Shown here one piece after another: positions 1 to 7,294 of a DNA stretch of 29,931 bases. The translations under genes and the position numbers were made by a program. Numbering within the stretch: position 1 is the stretch's first letter; each line of letters begins with the position of its first letter. Origin of the DNA: an uncultured Eubacteriales bacterium (lineage in GTDB: Bacteria > Bacillota > Clostridia > Peptostreptococcales > Anaerovoracaceae); the NCBI GenBank assembly GCA_900547295.1, contig URGK01000030.1:1-29931 (forward strand). The letters are read 5' to 3'. The notes under the pieces are model-generated. The model saw only the letters and a list, made by a program, of their open reading frames with translations. It was not told the DNA's origin and searched no databases.

Positions 1-442
1 TCCTACCGTCTATAACCAGCAGATAGAGTATAATGAGGCCGCAGCCGACACATACCGCTATATCCGCTATATTGAATATGGGATTCCATATTTTGAAGTC
101 AATAAAATCTATAACATATCCGTAGATGCTGCGGTCAATGAGATTGCCTGTGCCGCCTCCCGTAATCAGAGCTATAGCGATAAGCACCAGCGGGTCCAGC
201 TTTTTTCGAAACAGGGCAAGAACAACTATCCCTGTCGCCATCATAAGCGCCGGAAGCCCTATCAGAAATATGGCTTTGCCTGCCATAATTCCAAATGCCG
301 CACCATCATTGTGTATATAGGTTATATGAAAAAAATTGTTTATCACCGGAATTGTCTGCCCCAGCATCATAGAACCTGCCACCATATGTTTGACAAGCTG
401 ATCGAGCGCAACGGTTCCTGCAATTATTAAAATCAAATACAT
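1..442 (-). CDS. lspA: Lipoprotein signal peptidase (signal peptidase II), 3' end cut by window
   Basis: Membrane aspartyl protease that removes signal peptides from diacylglyceryl-modified prolipoproteins. The 147 visible residues are nearly the whole protein, since the family has about 150-165. Seen: LDQLVKH near residue 13, an NDGAAFG motif near 45, GNLIDR with the likely catalytic Asp103, and FNIADI with the second Asp127, within four hydrophobic segments. The ATG at 442 is the only usable start: an in-frame TAA lies upstream with no ATG, GTG or TTG between. No Shine-Dalgarno sequence sits at normal distance. The nearest AGGAG (470-474) is separated from the ATG by a small hairpin. It follows divIVA by 33 bases as the last visible gene of the sepF cluster. 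Confidence 0.95.
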   Translation of the reverse strand, partial: MYLILIIAGTVALDQLVKHMVAGSMMLGQTIPVINNFFHITYIHNDGAAFGIMAGKAIFLIGLPALMMATGIVVLALFRKKLDPLVLIAIALITGGGTGNLIDRSIYGYVIDFIDFKIWNPIFNIADIAVCVGCGLIILYLLVIDGR

Positions 443-451
443 AGAAAATAC

Positions 452-474
452 GGGGCAAAAACGCCCCTGCTCCT
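452..474 (-). promoter_or_regulatory. Hairpin between Shine-Dalgarno and lspA start (or weak terminator)
   Basis: Reading the minus strand, AGGAG (474-470) is followed by two bases, then a GGGGC / GCCCC stem (467-463 with 456-452) closing a 6-base loop, then nine bases and the lspA ATG. If the 16-base hairpin folds, the spacing falls from about 27 to about 11 bases. The stem is also followed by GTATTTTCT, so a weak divIVA terminator is the other reading. Confidence 0.5.
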
Positions 475-475
475 C

Positions 476-1054
476 TTATCTAATGTTAATCATGGTTTTG
501 GAGATATCAACCTTGTCGGTCTTGTCTGCCGTATCTGCCGCTCTGCCTGTTCTGAGGGTTTCTTTTTCTTCGGGCAGGCTTTTAACTATATCGTCTGCCT
601 CTGTGAAAATATCGGCGCTGAGCATATCAAATCTCTCAAGCTCCGCCTCAAGAAGGTTTTTGTATTTCTCTCTGAGAGCCGAAACTCTGGTTCTTATGCT
701 CTTACTCTCGTCCATAAATCTTTCGGAGGTTTCTCTTGCTTCACGTCTGATAAGATCAGCATCAAGCTCCGCATTTTTGAGAAGCACCTCTGCACGCTTT
801 TCGGCGCTTGCCGAGATTTCGCTCATAAGCCTTTTGGCTGTTTCGAGGGTCTCTAAAACCTCGCTCTCTGTGTTTCTGCTTGTGGCAAGTTCTTCCTTGA
901 GCTTGCTGTTTTCGTCAGAGAGCTCTCTGTTTGTTCTGATGAGGTTTTCCATTTCGAGAATTATAAGGTTGAGGAAAGTATCTACCTCCTCTTCCTTGTA
1001 TCCTCTGACACCTCTTGTAAATTCTTTTTGTTCTATGTCAACAGGTGTAATCAT
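476..1054 (-). CDS. divIVA: DivIVA-family cell division protein
   Basis: Coiled-coil protein that binds negatively curved membrane at poles and septa. The N-terminus (residues 1-40) carries the DivIVA membrane-binding signature: a PVDIEQKEFTRGVRGY stretch, then EEEVDTFL. Residues about 35-165 are charged, heptad-rich and almost free of proline, as expected for a long coiled coil. The tail (about 166-192) is Asp/Thr/Lys-rich and likely disordered. The length of 192 residues is normal. It sits 15 bases after yggT and leads toward lspA, the usual placement at the end of the yggS-sepF-yggT cluster. AAAGGA precedes the ATG. Confidence 0.93.
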   Translation of the reverse strand: MITPVDIEQKEFTRGVRGYKEEEVDTFLNLIILEMENLIRTNRELSDENSKLKEELATSRNTESEVLETLETAKRLMSEISASAEKRAEVLLKNAELDADLIRREARETSERFMDESKSIRTRVSALREKYKNLLEAELERFDMLSADIFTEADDIVKSLPEEKETLRTGRAADTADKTDKVDISKTMINIR

Positions 1055-1069
1055 TGTATATCCTTTCTG

Positions 1070-1348
1070 TTATGACAGCATCATTACGACTCTCAGCAGT
1101 ATGTCTCTTGCCAGCATAATGACAAGGCATGCCAAAAGCAGCGACCAGTCAAACATACCGCCGCTGAACTTCGATGTTATTTTTCTGCATGGCGCCACGA
1201 GAAACTCCGTAAGACCCGCCGATATTCTGTATATGGTCTGAACCCACGATTTGCCGCTACCCATGAGCCACGAGCAGAGCGCTCTGACAACCAGAAGCCC
1301 GAACAGAATATTAGAAACAATTATTATTGCTTTTCCCAGTAATACCAT
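1070..1348 (-). CDS. yggT: YggT family membrane protein
   Basis: Small integral membrane protein (92 residues) of the YggT family, conserved beside sepF and divIVA. Its molecular role is unsettled; links to division or osmotic tolerance come from the literature. Seen: two hydrophobic segments (about 5-27 and 68-90) flanking a central LTEFLVAPCRK motif, which matches the family pattern LTEPxLxPIR, and the FDWSLLLAC start of the second helix. GGAG precedes the ATG. It lies 9 bases after sepF and 15 before divIVA, so translation is probably coupled. Confidence 0.88.
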   Translation of the reverse strand: MVLLGKAIIIVSNILFGLLVVRALCSWLMGSGKSWVQTIYRISAGLTEFLVAPCRKITSKFSGGMFDWSLLLACLVIMLARDILLRVVMMLS

Positions 1349-1357
1349 TCCTGCTCC

Positions 1358-1840
1358 TTATCTCTTGAGCTGGCTGCCGAATTCAAAGCCTTTGTGCTCC
1401 ACGCTTGAATTGATGTCAACATTCTCAGGTGCAAATACGAATATATTGTTTGCAACTTTCTGAACGTTGCCGTTAAGCGCATAGGTTGCGCCGCTTAAAA
1501 AGTCGAATATTTTTCTTGCTGTGTCTGATTCAAGTCTTTCAAGATTAACTATAACAGGTTTTCTGCTCTTGAGATTATCCACAAGCTTAGGAGCTTCTTC
1601 AAATCCTTTCGGCTCTAAAACAACCATCTTAAACGGATGTGTGTTTACAGTAGTTCCTTTCTGCATATTAACCACCTTACTTTCTTTTATTTCGCTTCTG
1701 CGAGGTTCAAATGAAGTGCGAGGCTGCGTTTCTCTTCTTTCCATTCTGCTCTCGGCTTCTCTGATTTCCTCTTCAGTAATTTCCTCATCATCAAAATCCT
1801 CAATACCTACAAGATCCTTAAACTTGTCTACAAAACCCAT
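1358..1840 (-). CDS. sepF: Cell division protein SepF
   Basis: SepF binds FtsZ and the membrane and shapes the division septum in Gram-positives. Seen: an N-terminal membrane-anchoring amphipathic segment (MGFVDKFKDLVG), an acidic and basic linker (about 16-60), then the SepF core (about 68-152) with VVLEPKGFEEAP, VIVNLERLESDTARKIFDFLSG and an IFVFAPENV strand near the end. The length of 160 residues is typical. AGGAGG stands 5 bases before the ATG. The position between yggS and yggT is the classical one and supports the call. Confidence 0.96.
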   Translation of the reverse strand: MGFVDKFKDLVGIEDFDDEEITEEEIREAESRMERRETQPRTSFEPRRSEIKESKVVNMQKGTTVNTHPFKMVVLEPKGFEEAPKLVDNLKSRKPVIVNLERLESDTARKIFDFLSGATYALNGNVQKVANNIFVFAPENVDINSSVEHKGFEFGSQLKR

Positions 1841-1849
1841 ATTATCCTC

Positions 1850-2554
1850 CTATAATTTTTTGCTGTAGTCTCTTTCACCAAATATCGCAGTTCCGACTCT
1901 GATGAGATTAGATCCTTCTAAAATTGCAACTTCGTAATCGTGGGACATTCCCATCGATAAATATTTAAAATCGAGATTTTTATGCTCTATGCTGCTGTAT
2001 TCGTCATACAGTTTTTTGACCTGGGCAAAATAAACTCTCACATCTTCAGGATTTTCCGCAAACGGTGCAATGCACATAAGACCTCTGATCCTGATGTTAG
2101 GACATTTGTCAAGTATATCCCTTATCATTCCCTCTGTTTCATCTGTGCTGATGCCGAACTTGCTCTCCTCCTGCGCGGAGTTTACCTGAATAAGTATATC
2201 CATGGTAATGCCGTGCTGCGCGGCGCGCTTGTCGATTTCCTGTGCCAGATGCAGTGAGTCAACTGAATGAATCATTGAAACCTTATCAATTATATATTTA
2301 ACCTTGTTGGTCTGAAGATGCCCTATAAGGTGCCATCTGACAGGCTTGACGCTGTCGAACTTGTCCATTATCTCCTGGACTTTGTTTTCGCCGATGTCTG
2401 TAATGCCTGCATCTATGGCTTCGTTAATCTCATCTGCGGTTCTTGTCTTGGTAACCGCGCAAAGCAGCACGTCCTCGGCTTTCCTGCCGGATTTAACAGC
2501 CGCTTCTCCCTTAATCCTGTTAACCGCGTCTATGTTTTCTCTGATGCTTCCCAC
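1850..2554 (-). CDS. yggS: YggS family pyridoxal phosphate homeostasis protein
   Basis: PLP-binding TIM-barrel protein of the YggS/YlmE/PROSC family, which buffers free PLP and affects amino acid balance; no catalytic activity is established. Seen: VTKTRT with the PLP-binding lysine (about K36), GENKVQE, WHLIGHLQTNK, HSVDS, a QVN strand followed by KFGIS, RGLMCIAP, and the C-terminal phosphate-binding MGMSHDYEVAI and RVGTAIFGERDY. The length of 234 residues is normal. The start is GTG at 2554, forced by a TAA directly upstream in frame; AAGGAAG lies about 10 bases before it. It stands between the hlyD-like gene and sepF. Confidence 0.95.
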   Translation of the reverse strand: MGSIRENIDAVNRIKGEAAVKSGRKAEDVLLCAVTKTRTADEINEAIDAGITDIGENKVQEIMDKFDSVKPVRWHLIGHLQTNKVKYIIDKVSMIHSVDSLHLAQEIDKRAAQHGITMDILIQVNSAQEESKFGISTDETEGMIRDILDKCPNIRIRGLMCIAPFAENPEDVRVYFAQVKKLYDEYSSIEHKNLDFKYLSMGMSHDYEVAILEGSNLIRVGTAIFGERDYSKKL

Positions 2555-2578
2555 TTAAACGCACTTCCTTTCATTATA

Positions 2579-3550
2579 TTACGGATTTCTCAGCACCTCG
2601 TCATAGATTTCTATGGTCGATACTGCATTACCGTCATTATCGTAATACTGTCCTGCCGTCAGAACCGATTCTTTTTTGCCCTGCAGAAGTATCTGCACCG
2701 GCTTGAATACATATTCCCCGGCAGTGTTTCTGACATAGACTCCCTGCTGTCCGTCTTCCTCTGTAATGCAGGAATTCTGCAGAACCAGTCCGGAGCATGT
2801 GTGAGTTATGACCGTTGCGGTCTCTGTTCTGAAACTTGCAAGTGATTTGTAATACCTGTTGCTTACAATTATCACTCTGAATTTGTTCTCCTGCTGAGTG
2901 ACGCTTTCGATGTCGGCCTCAACCTCGCCGTCCTTGAGTCTAACTGTAACAGATCTGCCTTTTTCGTAATCAGATGCCGACTCCTCGTCTATCCAGAAAA
3001 CCATATACCATTTCTCGTTTTTGTAGAGCTTGTACACCGGCTCACCGGCAAGAACCGATTTGCGGGACAGATCCATATAATCGTTTTGTATGTCCTTAAC
3101 CTGATCAAAGGTCATTTTTTTAATCTTCTTGTGGGTGAAGGTGCTCTCATATCCGTCTATATAGTAGCTGATTACTCCGTTGGTTGCGGTAGTATAGCTG
3201 TCGGACTGTCTGGCGCCGCTGCCCAGTCTCTCCAGTATCGAGGTGTATTTATCTCCCGGCTGTCCCGCGCCGCCTCCGGATACCTTGAGAACCTTAGTGC
3301 CCTTGCGGACCTTCTCGCCTTCGTTAACGAGGTACTCTGTCTGTCCGCCGCTGCCTGCCGTATATACCTTCTCGTTTCTGGCCGCATAACACTGAACCTC
3401 ATCCGAAAGCTCCATGGTGCCGTACTCTGCAATCACTGTCTTGGTCATTGTGTCCGAAAGCTTCGGAAGCAGATAGATAACAAAGCACAGAACAAGAACT
3501 ATAAGTATATATAAATAAATAAATCTGTTTTTCTTTTTTGGCTTAGTCAT
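2579..3550 (-). CDS. HlyD-like membrane-anchored protein of the sepF cluster
   Basis: A 323-residue protein with a basic N-terminus, one transmembrane segment (about 10-31) and an extracytoplasmic remainder. Residues about 60-92 (GGQTEYLVNEGEKVRKGTKV) look like the first half of a biotinyl-lipoyl-like barrel-sandwich hybrid domain, as in periplasmic adaptor (HlyD/RND-related) proteins; later segments (about 165-290) look like beta-barrel strands. No long coiled-coil hairpin and no ABC or RND transporter partner is encoded here, so an efflux adaptor role is doubtful. It is the first gene of the division cluster, with its own promoter and an AGAGG site. A structural role in the envelope is inference. 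Confidence 0.72.
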   Translation of the reverse strand: MTKPKKKNRFIYLYILIVLVLCFVIYLLPKLSDTMTKTVIAEYGTMELSDEVQCYAARNEKVYTAGSGGQTEYLVNEGEKVRKGTKVLKVSGGGAGQPGDKYTSILERLGSGARQSDSYTTATNGVISYYIDGYESTFTHKKIKKMTFDQVKDIQNDYMDLSRKSVLAGEPVYKLYKNEKWYMVFWIDEESASDYEKGRSVTVRLKDGEVEADIESVTQQENKFRVIIVSNRYYKSLASFRTETATVITHTCSGLVLQNSCITEEDGQQGVYVRNTAGEYVFKPVQILLQGKKESVLTAGQYYDNDGNAVSTIEIYDEVLRNP

Positions 3551-3567
3551 AAGTATACCTCTAGGTA

Positions 3568-3596
3568 ATTTTACTACAATATAGTGTATATTTCAA
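3568..3596 (-). promoter_or_regulatory. Promoter of hlyD-like/yggS/sepF/yggT/divIVA operon
   Basis: On the minus strand TTGAAA (3596-3591), a 17-base spacer and TAAAAT (3573-3568) form a near-consensus SigA-type promoter. It lies just after the trmD terminator and 18 bases before the hlyD-like ATG. Confidence 0.75.
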
Positions 3597-3619
3597 TTCT
3601 TTTAATTCAATATTTACAC

Positions 3620-3654
3620 AAAAACATCAGCCTTTCACAATGAAGCGGCTGATG
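3620..3654 (-). terminator. Intrinsic terminator after trmD
   Basis: On the minus strand CATCAGCC (3654-3647) pairs with GGCTGATG (3632-3625) around a 14-base loop and is followed by five T and TGTG. It starts 6 bases beyond the trmD stop and ends the ylxM-trmD operon. Confidence 0.88.
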
Positions 3655-3660
3655 CGTCTG

Positions 3661-4404
3661 CTATTTCTCATCTGTAACTTTTTGGAGTATCTTTTTTTCG
3701 GCTTTGTCAAGTTCCTGTGTCCTCTCTCTGCAATAGTTTTCAAACATATCGGGTCTTACTTTTCTGGTAAGCTCAAGTGATTTTTCAAATCTCCACAGAT
3801 CTATGTTTTTGTGATGACCCGACAGCAGAATCTCAGGCACCGGTATATCCTCGTATTCTCTGGGCTGGGTATACTGGGGATATTCTAAAAGCCCGGAATA
3901 TACCGACTCCTCCATTGCGGAGTCCTCTCCCGACAGGACTCCGGGTATAAGTCTTGCCACAGAGTCTACAAGTACCATTGCGGGAAGCTCTCCTCCCGTA
4001 AGGATATAGTCTCCGATAGAAACCTCCTCCATCTCCCAGCAGTCTATAACTCTCTGGTCAACGCCCTCATAATGACCGCACAGTATCACAAGCTCTGAAA
4101 GCTGTGAAAGCTCCTGTATTTTGTCCTTGTCAAGGATTCTGCCTCTCGGTGACATATACAGGATTTTTTTGCCCTCCGCCTTAATGCCTCTGAGAGCATC
4201 GAATATAGGCTGGGGCATCATCACCATGCCTTGTCCTCCGCCAAAGGGATAGTCGTCCACCTTGCGATGCTTGTTCTTCGTGTATTCTCTGATGTCTGTC
4301 AGTCTGATATCTATAAGGTTTTTTTCGGCTGCTCTTCCAAGTATGCTTGAGGTCGTAACCGGTACAAACATTTCGGGAAACAGCGTAAGTATATCTATTT
4401 TCAT
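3661..4404 (-). CDS. trmD: tRNA (guanine-N1-)-methyltransferase TrmD
   Basis: SAM-dependent SPOUT-class enzyme that makes m1G37 in tRNAs, preventing +1 frameshifting. Seen: MKIDILTLFPEMF at the start, DDYPFGGGQGMVM, the trefoil-knot SAM site with LCGHYEGVDQRV and SIGDYILTGGELPAM, and the C-terminal tRNA-binding region ending in an RPDMFENY motif. The length of 247 residues is normal. The ATG overlaps the rimM stop as ATGA, so the two are translationally coupled. The gene is last in its operon. rplS, often next, is not present; the promoter for the next cluster follows instead. Confidence 0.98.
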   Translation of the reverse strand: MKIDILTLFPEMFVPVTTSSILGRAAEKNLIDIRLTDIREYTKNKHRKVDDYPFGGGQGMVMMPQPIFDALRGIKAEGKKILYMSPRGRILDKDKIQELSQLSELVILCGHYEGVDQRVIDCWEMEEVSIGDYILTGGELPAMVLVDSVARLIPGVLSGEDSAMEESVYSGLLEYPQYTQPREYEDIPVPEILLSGHHKNIDLWRFEKSLELTRKVRPDMFENYCRERTQELDKAEKKILQKVTDEK

Positions 4405-4895
4405 AGGTCTAAAAGTCCTTCAATTAATTTCACTGTTATTGTTCTGCCTGCGATATCCGTATTGAGTATATATTCGTCCACACCCGGAATATATACACTG
4501 CCTTTCTCTGTCTTTACCTTGTAAAGAGGCTGGGCTGTGTTTTTTAATATGTCCTCAAGGGTACCTATATGAACTCCCTCATCCGATACCACGTCAAATC
4601 CTATAAGGTCTTTGATATAGTACACGCCTTCGGGAAGCTTTGGAAGCTGCGCCTCGTCTATATAAATGTTCTTTCCTCTCAGTTTCTCTGCTTTATCTCT
4701 GCTGTCTATTTCCTCAAGCAGCAGTACAGCCATATTCTTCTGGATTCTGGCTGATTTAAGTCTGTATTCCGTATTGTCTATATACACCGCTTCAAAGTTT
4801 CTGTATCTTGAAACGTCCTCACCGTAGTCATAAACCTTAAATTCACCTTTAAGTCCTACAGCTCCCGTAATCTGCCCTATTTTTATTTTTTTCAT
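4401..4895 (-). CDS. rimM: Ribosome maturation factor RimM
   Basis: Assists maturation of the 30S head by binding ribosomal protein S19. Seen: an N-terminal beta-barrel starting IKIGQITGAVGLKGEFKV, an ARIQKNMAVLLLEEIDSRDKAEKLRG stretch, and a C-terminal PRC-barrel (about 90-164) with YYIKDLIGFDVV and YIPGVDEYI. I chose the ATG at 4895 (164 residues) because the family begins at this motif and GGGGA precedes it by 7 bases. An in-frame ATG at 4922 would add nine residues, but lies inside an intercistronic hairpin and has no ribosome binding site. Overlaps trmD by four bases. Confidence 0.95.
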   Translation of the reverse strand: MKKIKIGQITGAVGLKGEFKVYDYGEDVSRYRNFEAVYIDNTEYRLKSARIQKNMAVLLLEEIDSRDKAEKLRGKNIYIDEAQLPKLPEGVYYIKDLIGFDVVSDEGVHIGTLEDILKNTAQPLYKVKTEKGSVYIPGVDEYILNTDIAGRTITVKLIEGLLDL

Positions 4896-4917
4896 AATAA
4901 TCCCCACATAGTATACA

Positions 4918-4948
4918 GGCACATATACCGGTCTCTGATATATGTGCC
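4918..4948 (-). other. Intercistronic stem-loop between khpA and rimM
   Basis: GGCACATATA and TATATGTGCC (4918-4927 with 4939-4948) form a perfect 10-bp stem around an 11-base loop. On the minus strand flanking GTAT and ATAC can lengthen it with a bulge. There is no T-run, so it looks like an mRNA processing, stability or translation element rather than a terminator. Confidence 0.65.
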
Positions 4949-4969
4949 ATACTTAATGCCGTATATTGT

Positions 4970-5203
4970 CTACTGAACAATCTCCACGACCACTTTTTTG
5001 TTCGCCTTAGTTGCCGCTGCCTTTACAACGCTTCTCAGTGCTTTTGCAATTCTACCCTGTTTGCCTATAACCTTGCCCATATCCTCCGGCGCAACCTTAA
5101 GCTCAATTACCATTGTAGAATTTTTTCCGGCTTTTTCTGTAACTTCAACGGCATCTGGGTTCTCTACGAGTGATTTTGCAATCACCTCTACCAGTTTAAC
5201 CAT
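4970..5203 (-). CDS. khpA: KH domain RNA-binding protein KhpA
   Basis: Small single-KH-domain protein (77 residues) that binds RNA, in several Gram-positives as a partner of KhpB, and affects cell size and RNA metabolism. Seen: VEVIAKSLVENPDAV at the start and the KH nucleic-acid-binding loop VIGKQGRIAKALR, with the GxxG signature at residues 47-50. It lies 18 bases after rpsP, its standard place in Firmicutes, and before rimM. The start at 5203 follows a GGAAG-like site in a G-rich leader. Confidence 0.94.
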   Translation of the reverse strand: MVKLVEVIAKSLVENPDAVEVTEKAGKNSTMVIELKVAPEDMGKVIGKQGRIAKALRSVVKAAATKANKKVVVEIVQ

Positions 5204-5221
5204 TATATACTCACCGCTTCC

Positions 5222-5464
5222 TTACTTAATAATTCCGGAGTTCTTGAATAATTTCTTTACTGTTTCTGTCGGCTGTGCACCGTTTGAAAGCCACTTAGCT
5301 GCAGCTTCTTCGTCGATTTTGATTTCCTTAGGCTCTGTCATAGGGTTGTAGTAACCGATTTCTTCTATGAATCTGCCGTCTCTAGGTGTTCTTGAATCTG
5401 CAACAACTATTCTGTAAAAAGGCTTCTTGTGAGCTCCCATTCTCTTTAATCTGATCTTTACCAT
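5222..5464 (-). CDS. rpsP: 30S ribosomal protein S16
   Basis: Small-subunit protein S16 (80 residues) that stabilises the 16S 5' domain. Seen: MVKIRLKRMGAHKKPFYRIV, VADSRTPRDGRFIEEIGYYNP and KWLSNGAQPTETVKKLF, all hallmark S16 segments. A strong AGGAGG lies at 5473-5478, 8 bases before the ATG. It stands 60 bases after ffh and 18 before khpA. Confidence 0.98.
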   Translation of the reverse strand: MVKIRLKRMGAHKKPFYRIVVADSRTPRDGRFIEEIGYYNPMTEPKEIKIDEEAAAKWLSNGAQPTETVKKLFKNSGIIK

Positions 5465-5485
5465 TATAATTTCCTCCTAAATATT

Positions 5486-5513
5486 AACTGTTTGAATATA
5501 TCTAAAACTGTTT
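5486..5513. repeat. Short direct repeat between ffh and rpsP
   Basis: AACTGTTT occurs at 5486-5493 and again at 5506-5513, a 20-base period, in the AT-rich ffh-rpsP spacer. It may be a protein site or chance; no convincing -35/-10 pair was found beside it. Confidence 0.3.
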
Positions 5514-5524
5514 AAGTTTTTGAA

Positions 5525-6862
5525 CTAAAACATTCCCTTGAAAGCGCCTTTCCTCTTGAATTTGCCTCCCGTAAACCGCTTCATCATTTTTTTGGTATCC
5601 TCATACCTCTTGATAAGGCTGTTTACCTTTGCAACGGTCTGACCGCTGCCTGCCGCAATACGCTTTCTTCTGCTGGAATTAAGTATTGACGGGTTATCTC
5701 TTTCCTGTTTGGTCATTGAAAGGATAATGGCTTCCATCTGAACGAATTCCTTTTCGGCTTTTTCCATGTCGACTTCCTGTTTCTGCTTGGCGGATATTCC
5801 CGGCATCATATCAAGCATACCGCCTATGCCGCCCATATTCTTAATCTGACCCATCTGGTCTAAGAAGTCCTCTAAAGTAAAAGCGTTTTTTCGAATTCGC
5901 TCTTCGAGCTTGGCTGCTTTTTCCTCGTCTATGGCGTCCTGCGCTCTCTCTACGAGGGAAACGATATCTCCCATGCCCAGTATTCTGCTTGCCATTCTCT
6001 CAGGGTGGAAAGGCTCCAGCGCATCGAATTTCTCGCCTGTACCTATGAATTTAATAGGCTTGCCTGTAACCTTTTTGGCTGAAAGCGCCGCACCGCCTCT
6101 GGCATCACCGTCAAGCTTGGTCATAACGATACCGTCAACACCCAGCTTATCGTTGAAGCCCTCTGCCGCATTTACGGCATCCTGACCTGTAAGTGCGTCA
6201 AGAACCAGAAGTATCTCGTGAGGTTTAATCTCTTTTTTGATCCTTACGAGCTCTTCCATAAGCTCCTCGTCTATCTGGAGTCTGCCGGCCGTATCGACTA
6301 TAAGGACGTCATAGCCCTTAAGCTCTGCCTGCCTGACCGCTTCCATTGCGATTTTTTCAGGTTTTTTGCTGTCCCTGTTCACATATACGGGAACATCTAT
6401 GCTGCTGCCTACAACCTCAAGCTGGTCTATTGCCGCCGGTCTGTACACGTCACATGCGCAGAGCATCGGTTTTTTGCCCTCTTTTTTGAGGTAGTTTGCA
6501 AGCTTGCCGCAGGTGGTGGTCTTACCTGTACCCTGAAGTCCGACCATCATATACACTGTAAATCCTCTCGGCGAATATGTCAGCTTGCTTCCGGCTCCGC
6601 CCATCAGAGCTGCCAGCTCGTCGTTTACGATTTTGACTATCTGCTGTCCCGGAGTTACGCTTTTGATCACCTCTTCACCAAGGGCCTTTTCCTTGATGGT
6701 TGCAACGAATTCCTTTACAACCTTGAAGTTTACGTCCGCCTCAAGCAGAGCAAGCTTTATCTGTCTTATTGCATTGTTGATATCCGCTTCGGATAAGGTT
6801 CCTTTGCCTTTGAGTCCCTTAAAGACTCCCTGCAGTTTTTCCGATAAACCTTCAAATGCCAT
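5525..6862 (-). CDS. ffh: Signal recognition particle protein Ffh
   Basis: GTPase of the signal recognition particle: it binds SRP RNA and nascent signal sequences and delivers them to FtsY. Seen: N-domain (1 to about 90), G-domain with the GLQGTGKTTTCGKLA P-loop, DTAGRLQIDEEL, TKLDGDARGGAALS and GTGEKFDALEPF, then the M-domain with GGMLDMMPG, the RNA-binding SSRRKRIAAGSG and RYEDTKKMMKRF. I chose the ATG at 6862 (MAFEGLSEKL, 445 residues), with GGAG 7 bases upstream and one base after the ylxM stop. A start 21 bases earlier inside ylxM is less likely. Confidence 0.97.
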   Translation of the reverse strand: MAFEGLSEKLQGVFKGLKGKGTLSEADINNAIRQIKLALLEADVNFKVVKEFVATIKEKALGEEVIKSVTPGQQIVKIVNDELAALMGGAGSKLTYSPRGFTVYMMVGLQGTGKTTTCGKLANYLKKEGKKPMLCACDVYRPAAIDQLEVVGSSIDVPVYVNRDSKKPEKIAMEAVRQAELKGYDVLIVDTAGRLQIDEELMEELVRIKKEIKPHEILLVLDALTGQDAVNAAEGFNDKLGVDGIVMTKLDGDARGGAALSAKKVTGKPIKFIGTGEKFDALEPFHPERMASRILGMGDIVSLVERAQDAIDEEKAAKLEERIRKNAFTLEDFLDQMGQIKNMGGIGGMLDMMPGISAKQKQEVDMEKAEKEFVQMEAIILSMTKQERDNPSILNSSRRKRIAAGSGQTVAKVNSLIKRYEDTKKMMKRFTGGKFKRKGAFKGMF

Positions 6863-6863
6863 A

Positions 6864-7220
6864 TTACTGCTCCATCTCATCAATTACTGATCTTATCTCT
6901 GCAAGACTGCTGACAAGATCGCTGTTGTCTCTGTTCTTATCTATAGCTGCCTCAATCTGTCTGTCAATCATCTCAACCGCACGGCGGCTTTTTTCGAATC
7001 TGCTGACAAGTCCCAGCTTGGTCTCATACTGATGCAGGGATTTCTCCGCGTTTTTGAGAGCGTCGTGCACTCCCTGTCTGGATATTGAAAATTCCTCTGC
7101 AATCTCTGATAAGGACAGGTTTTCCTCATAATACAGGCTCATTACTTCCTGCTGTCTTTTTGAAAGAAGCTGTCCGTAAAAATCATAAAGCAGACTTACT
7201 TCTGTGATTTTATCAAACAT
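6864..7220 (-). CDS. ylxM: YlxM/p13-like DNA-binding protein
   Basis: Helix-turn-helix protein (118 residues) like YlxM, which is encoded before ffh and has been linked to SRP function in streptococci. Seen: a sigma-70 region 4-like helix-turn-helix, LSLSEIAEEFSISRQGVHDALKNAEK (about 41-66), after LYDFYGQLLSKRQQEVMSLYYEE, and a charged helical C-terminus. The start at 7220 follows AGGAG directly. Upstream in-frame codons would run into the promoter region and are not used. It is first in the ffh-trmD operon. Confidence 0.9.
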   Translation of the reverse strand: MFDKITEVSLLYDFYGQLLSKRQQEVMSLYYEENLSLSEIAEEFSISRQGVHDALKNAEKSLHQYETKLGLVSRFEKSRRAVEMIDRQIEAAIDKNRDNSDLVSSLAEIRSVIDEMEQ

Positions 7221-7253
7221 AAACTCCTCTCCTTTCGTATCAAGTATTATAGC

Positions 7254-7281
7254 TTGACACCAGTATATTATATCATACAAA
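7254..7281 (+). promoter_or_regulatory. Possible plus-strand promoter facing sseB-like/minD
   Basis: TTGACA (7254-7259), a 16-base spacer and TACAAA (7276-7281). If active it would give antisense RNA to the sseB-like gene. The -10 is weak and no plus-strand gene follows. Confidence 0.3.
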
Positions 7282-7294
7282 ATCAAGGTGTCAA
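7267..7294 (-). promoter_or_regulatory. Promoter of ylxM-ffh-rpsP-khpA-rimM-trmD
   Basis: On the minus strand TTGACA (7294-7289), a 16-base spacer and TATAAT (7272-7267), both consensus, with the extended form TGATATAAT. The -35 lies in the 3' arm of the preceding terminator hairpin. Confidence 0.85.

Noticed and set aside
483..1241. Plus-strand open frame of 252 codons opposite divIVA and yggT
   Set aside because: Spans two well-supported genes in antisense, is serine/leucine-rich low complexity and has no ribosome binding site.
2318..2845. Plus-strand open frame of 175 codons opposite yggS and the hlyD-like gene
   Set aside because: Antisense to conserved YggS motifs, crosses a gene boundary, no start signals.
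6218..6796. Plus-strand open frame of 192 codons opposite ffh
   Set aside because: Antisense shadow of the conserved Ffh G-domain with no ribosome binding site.
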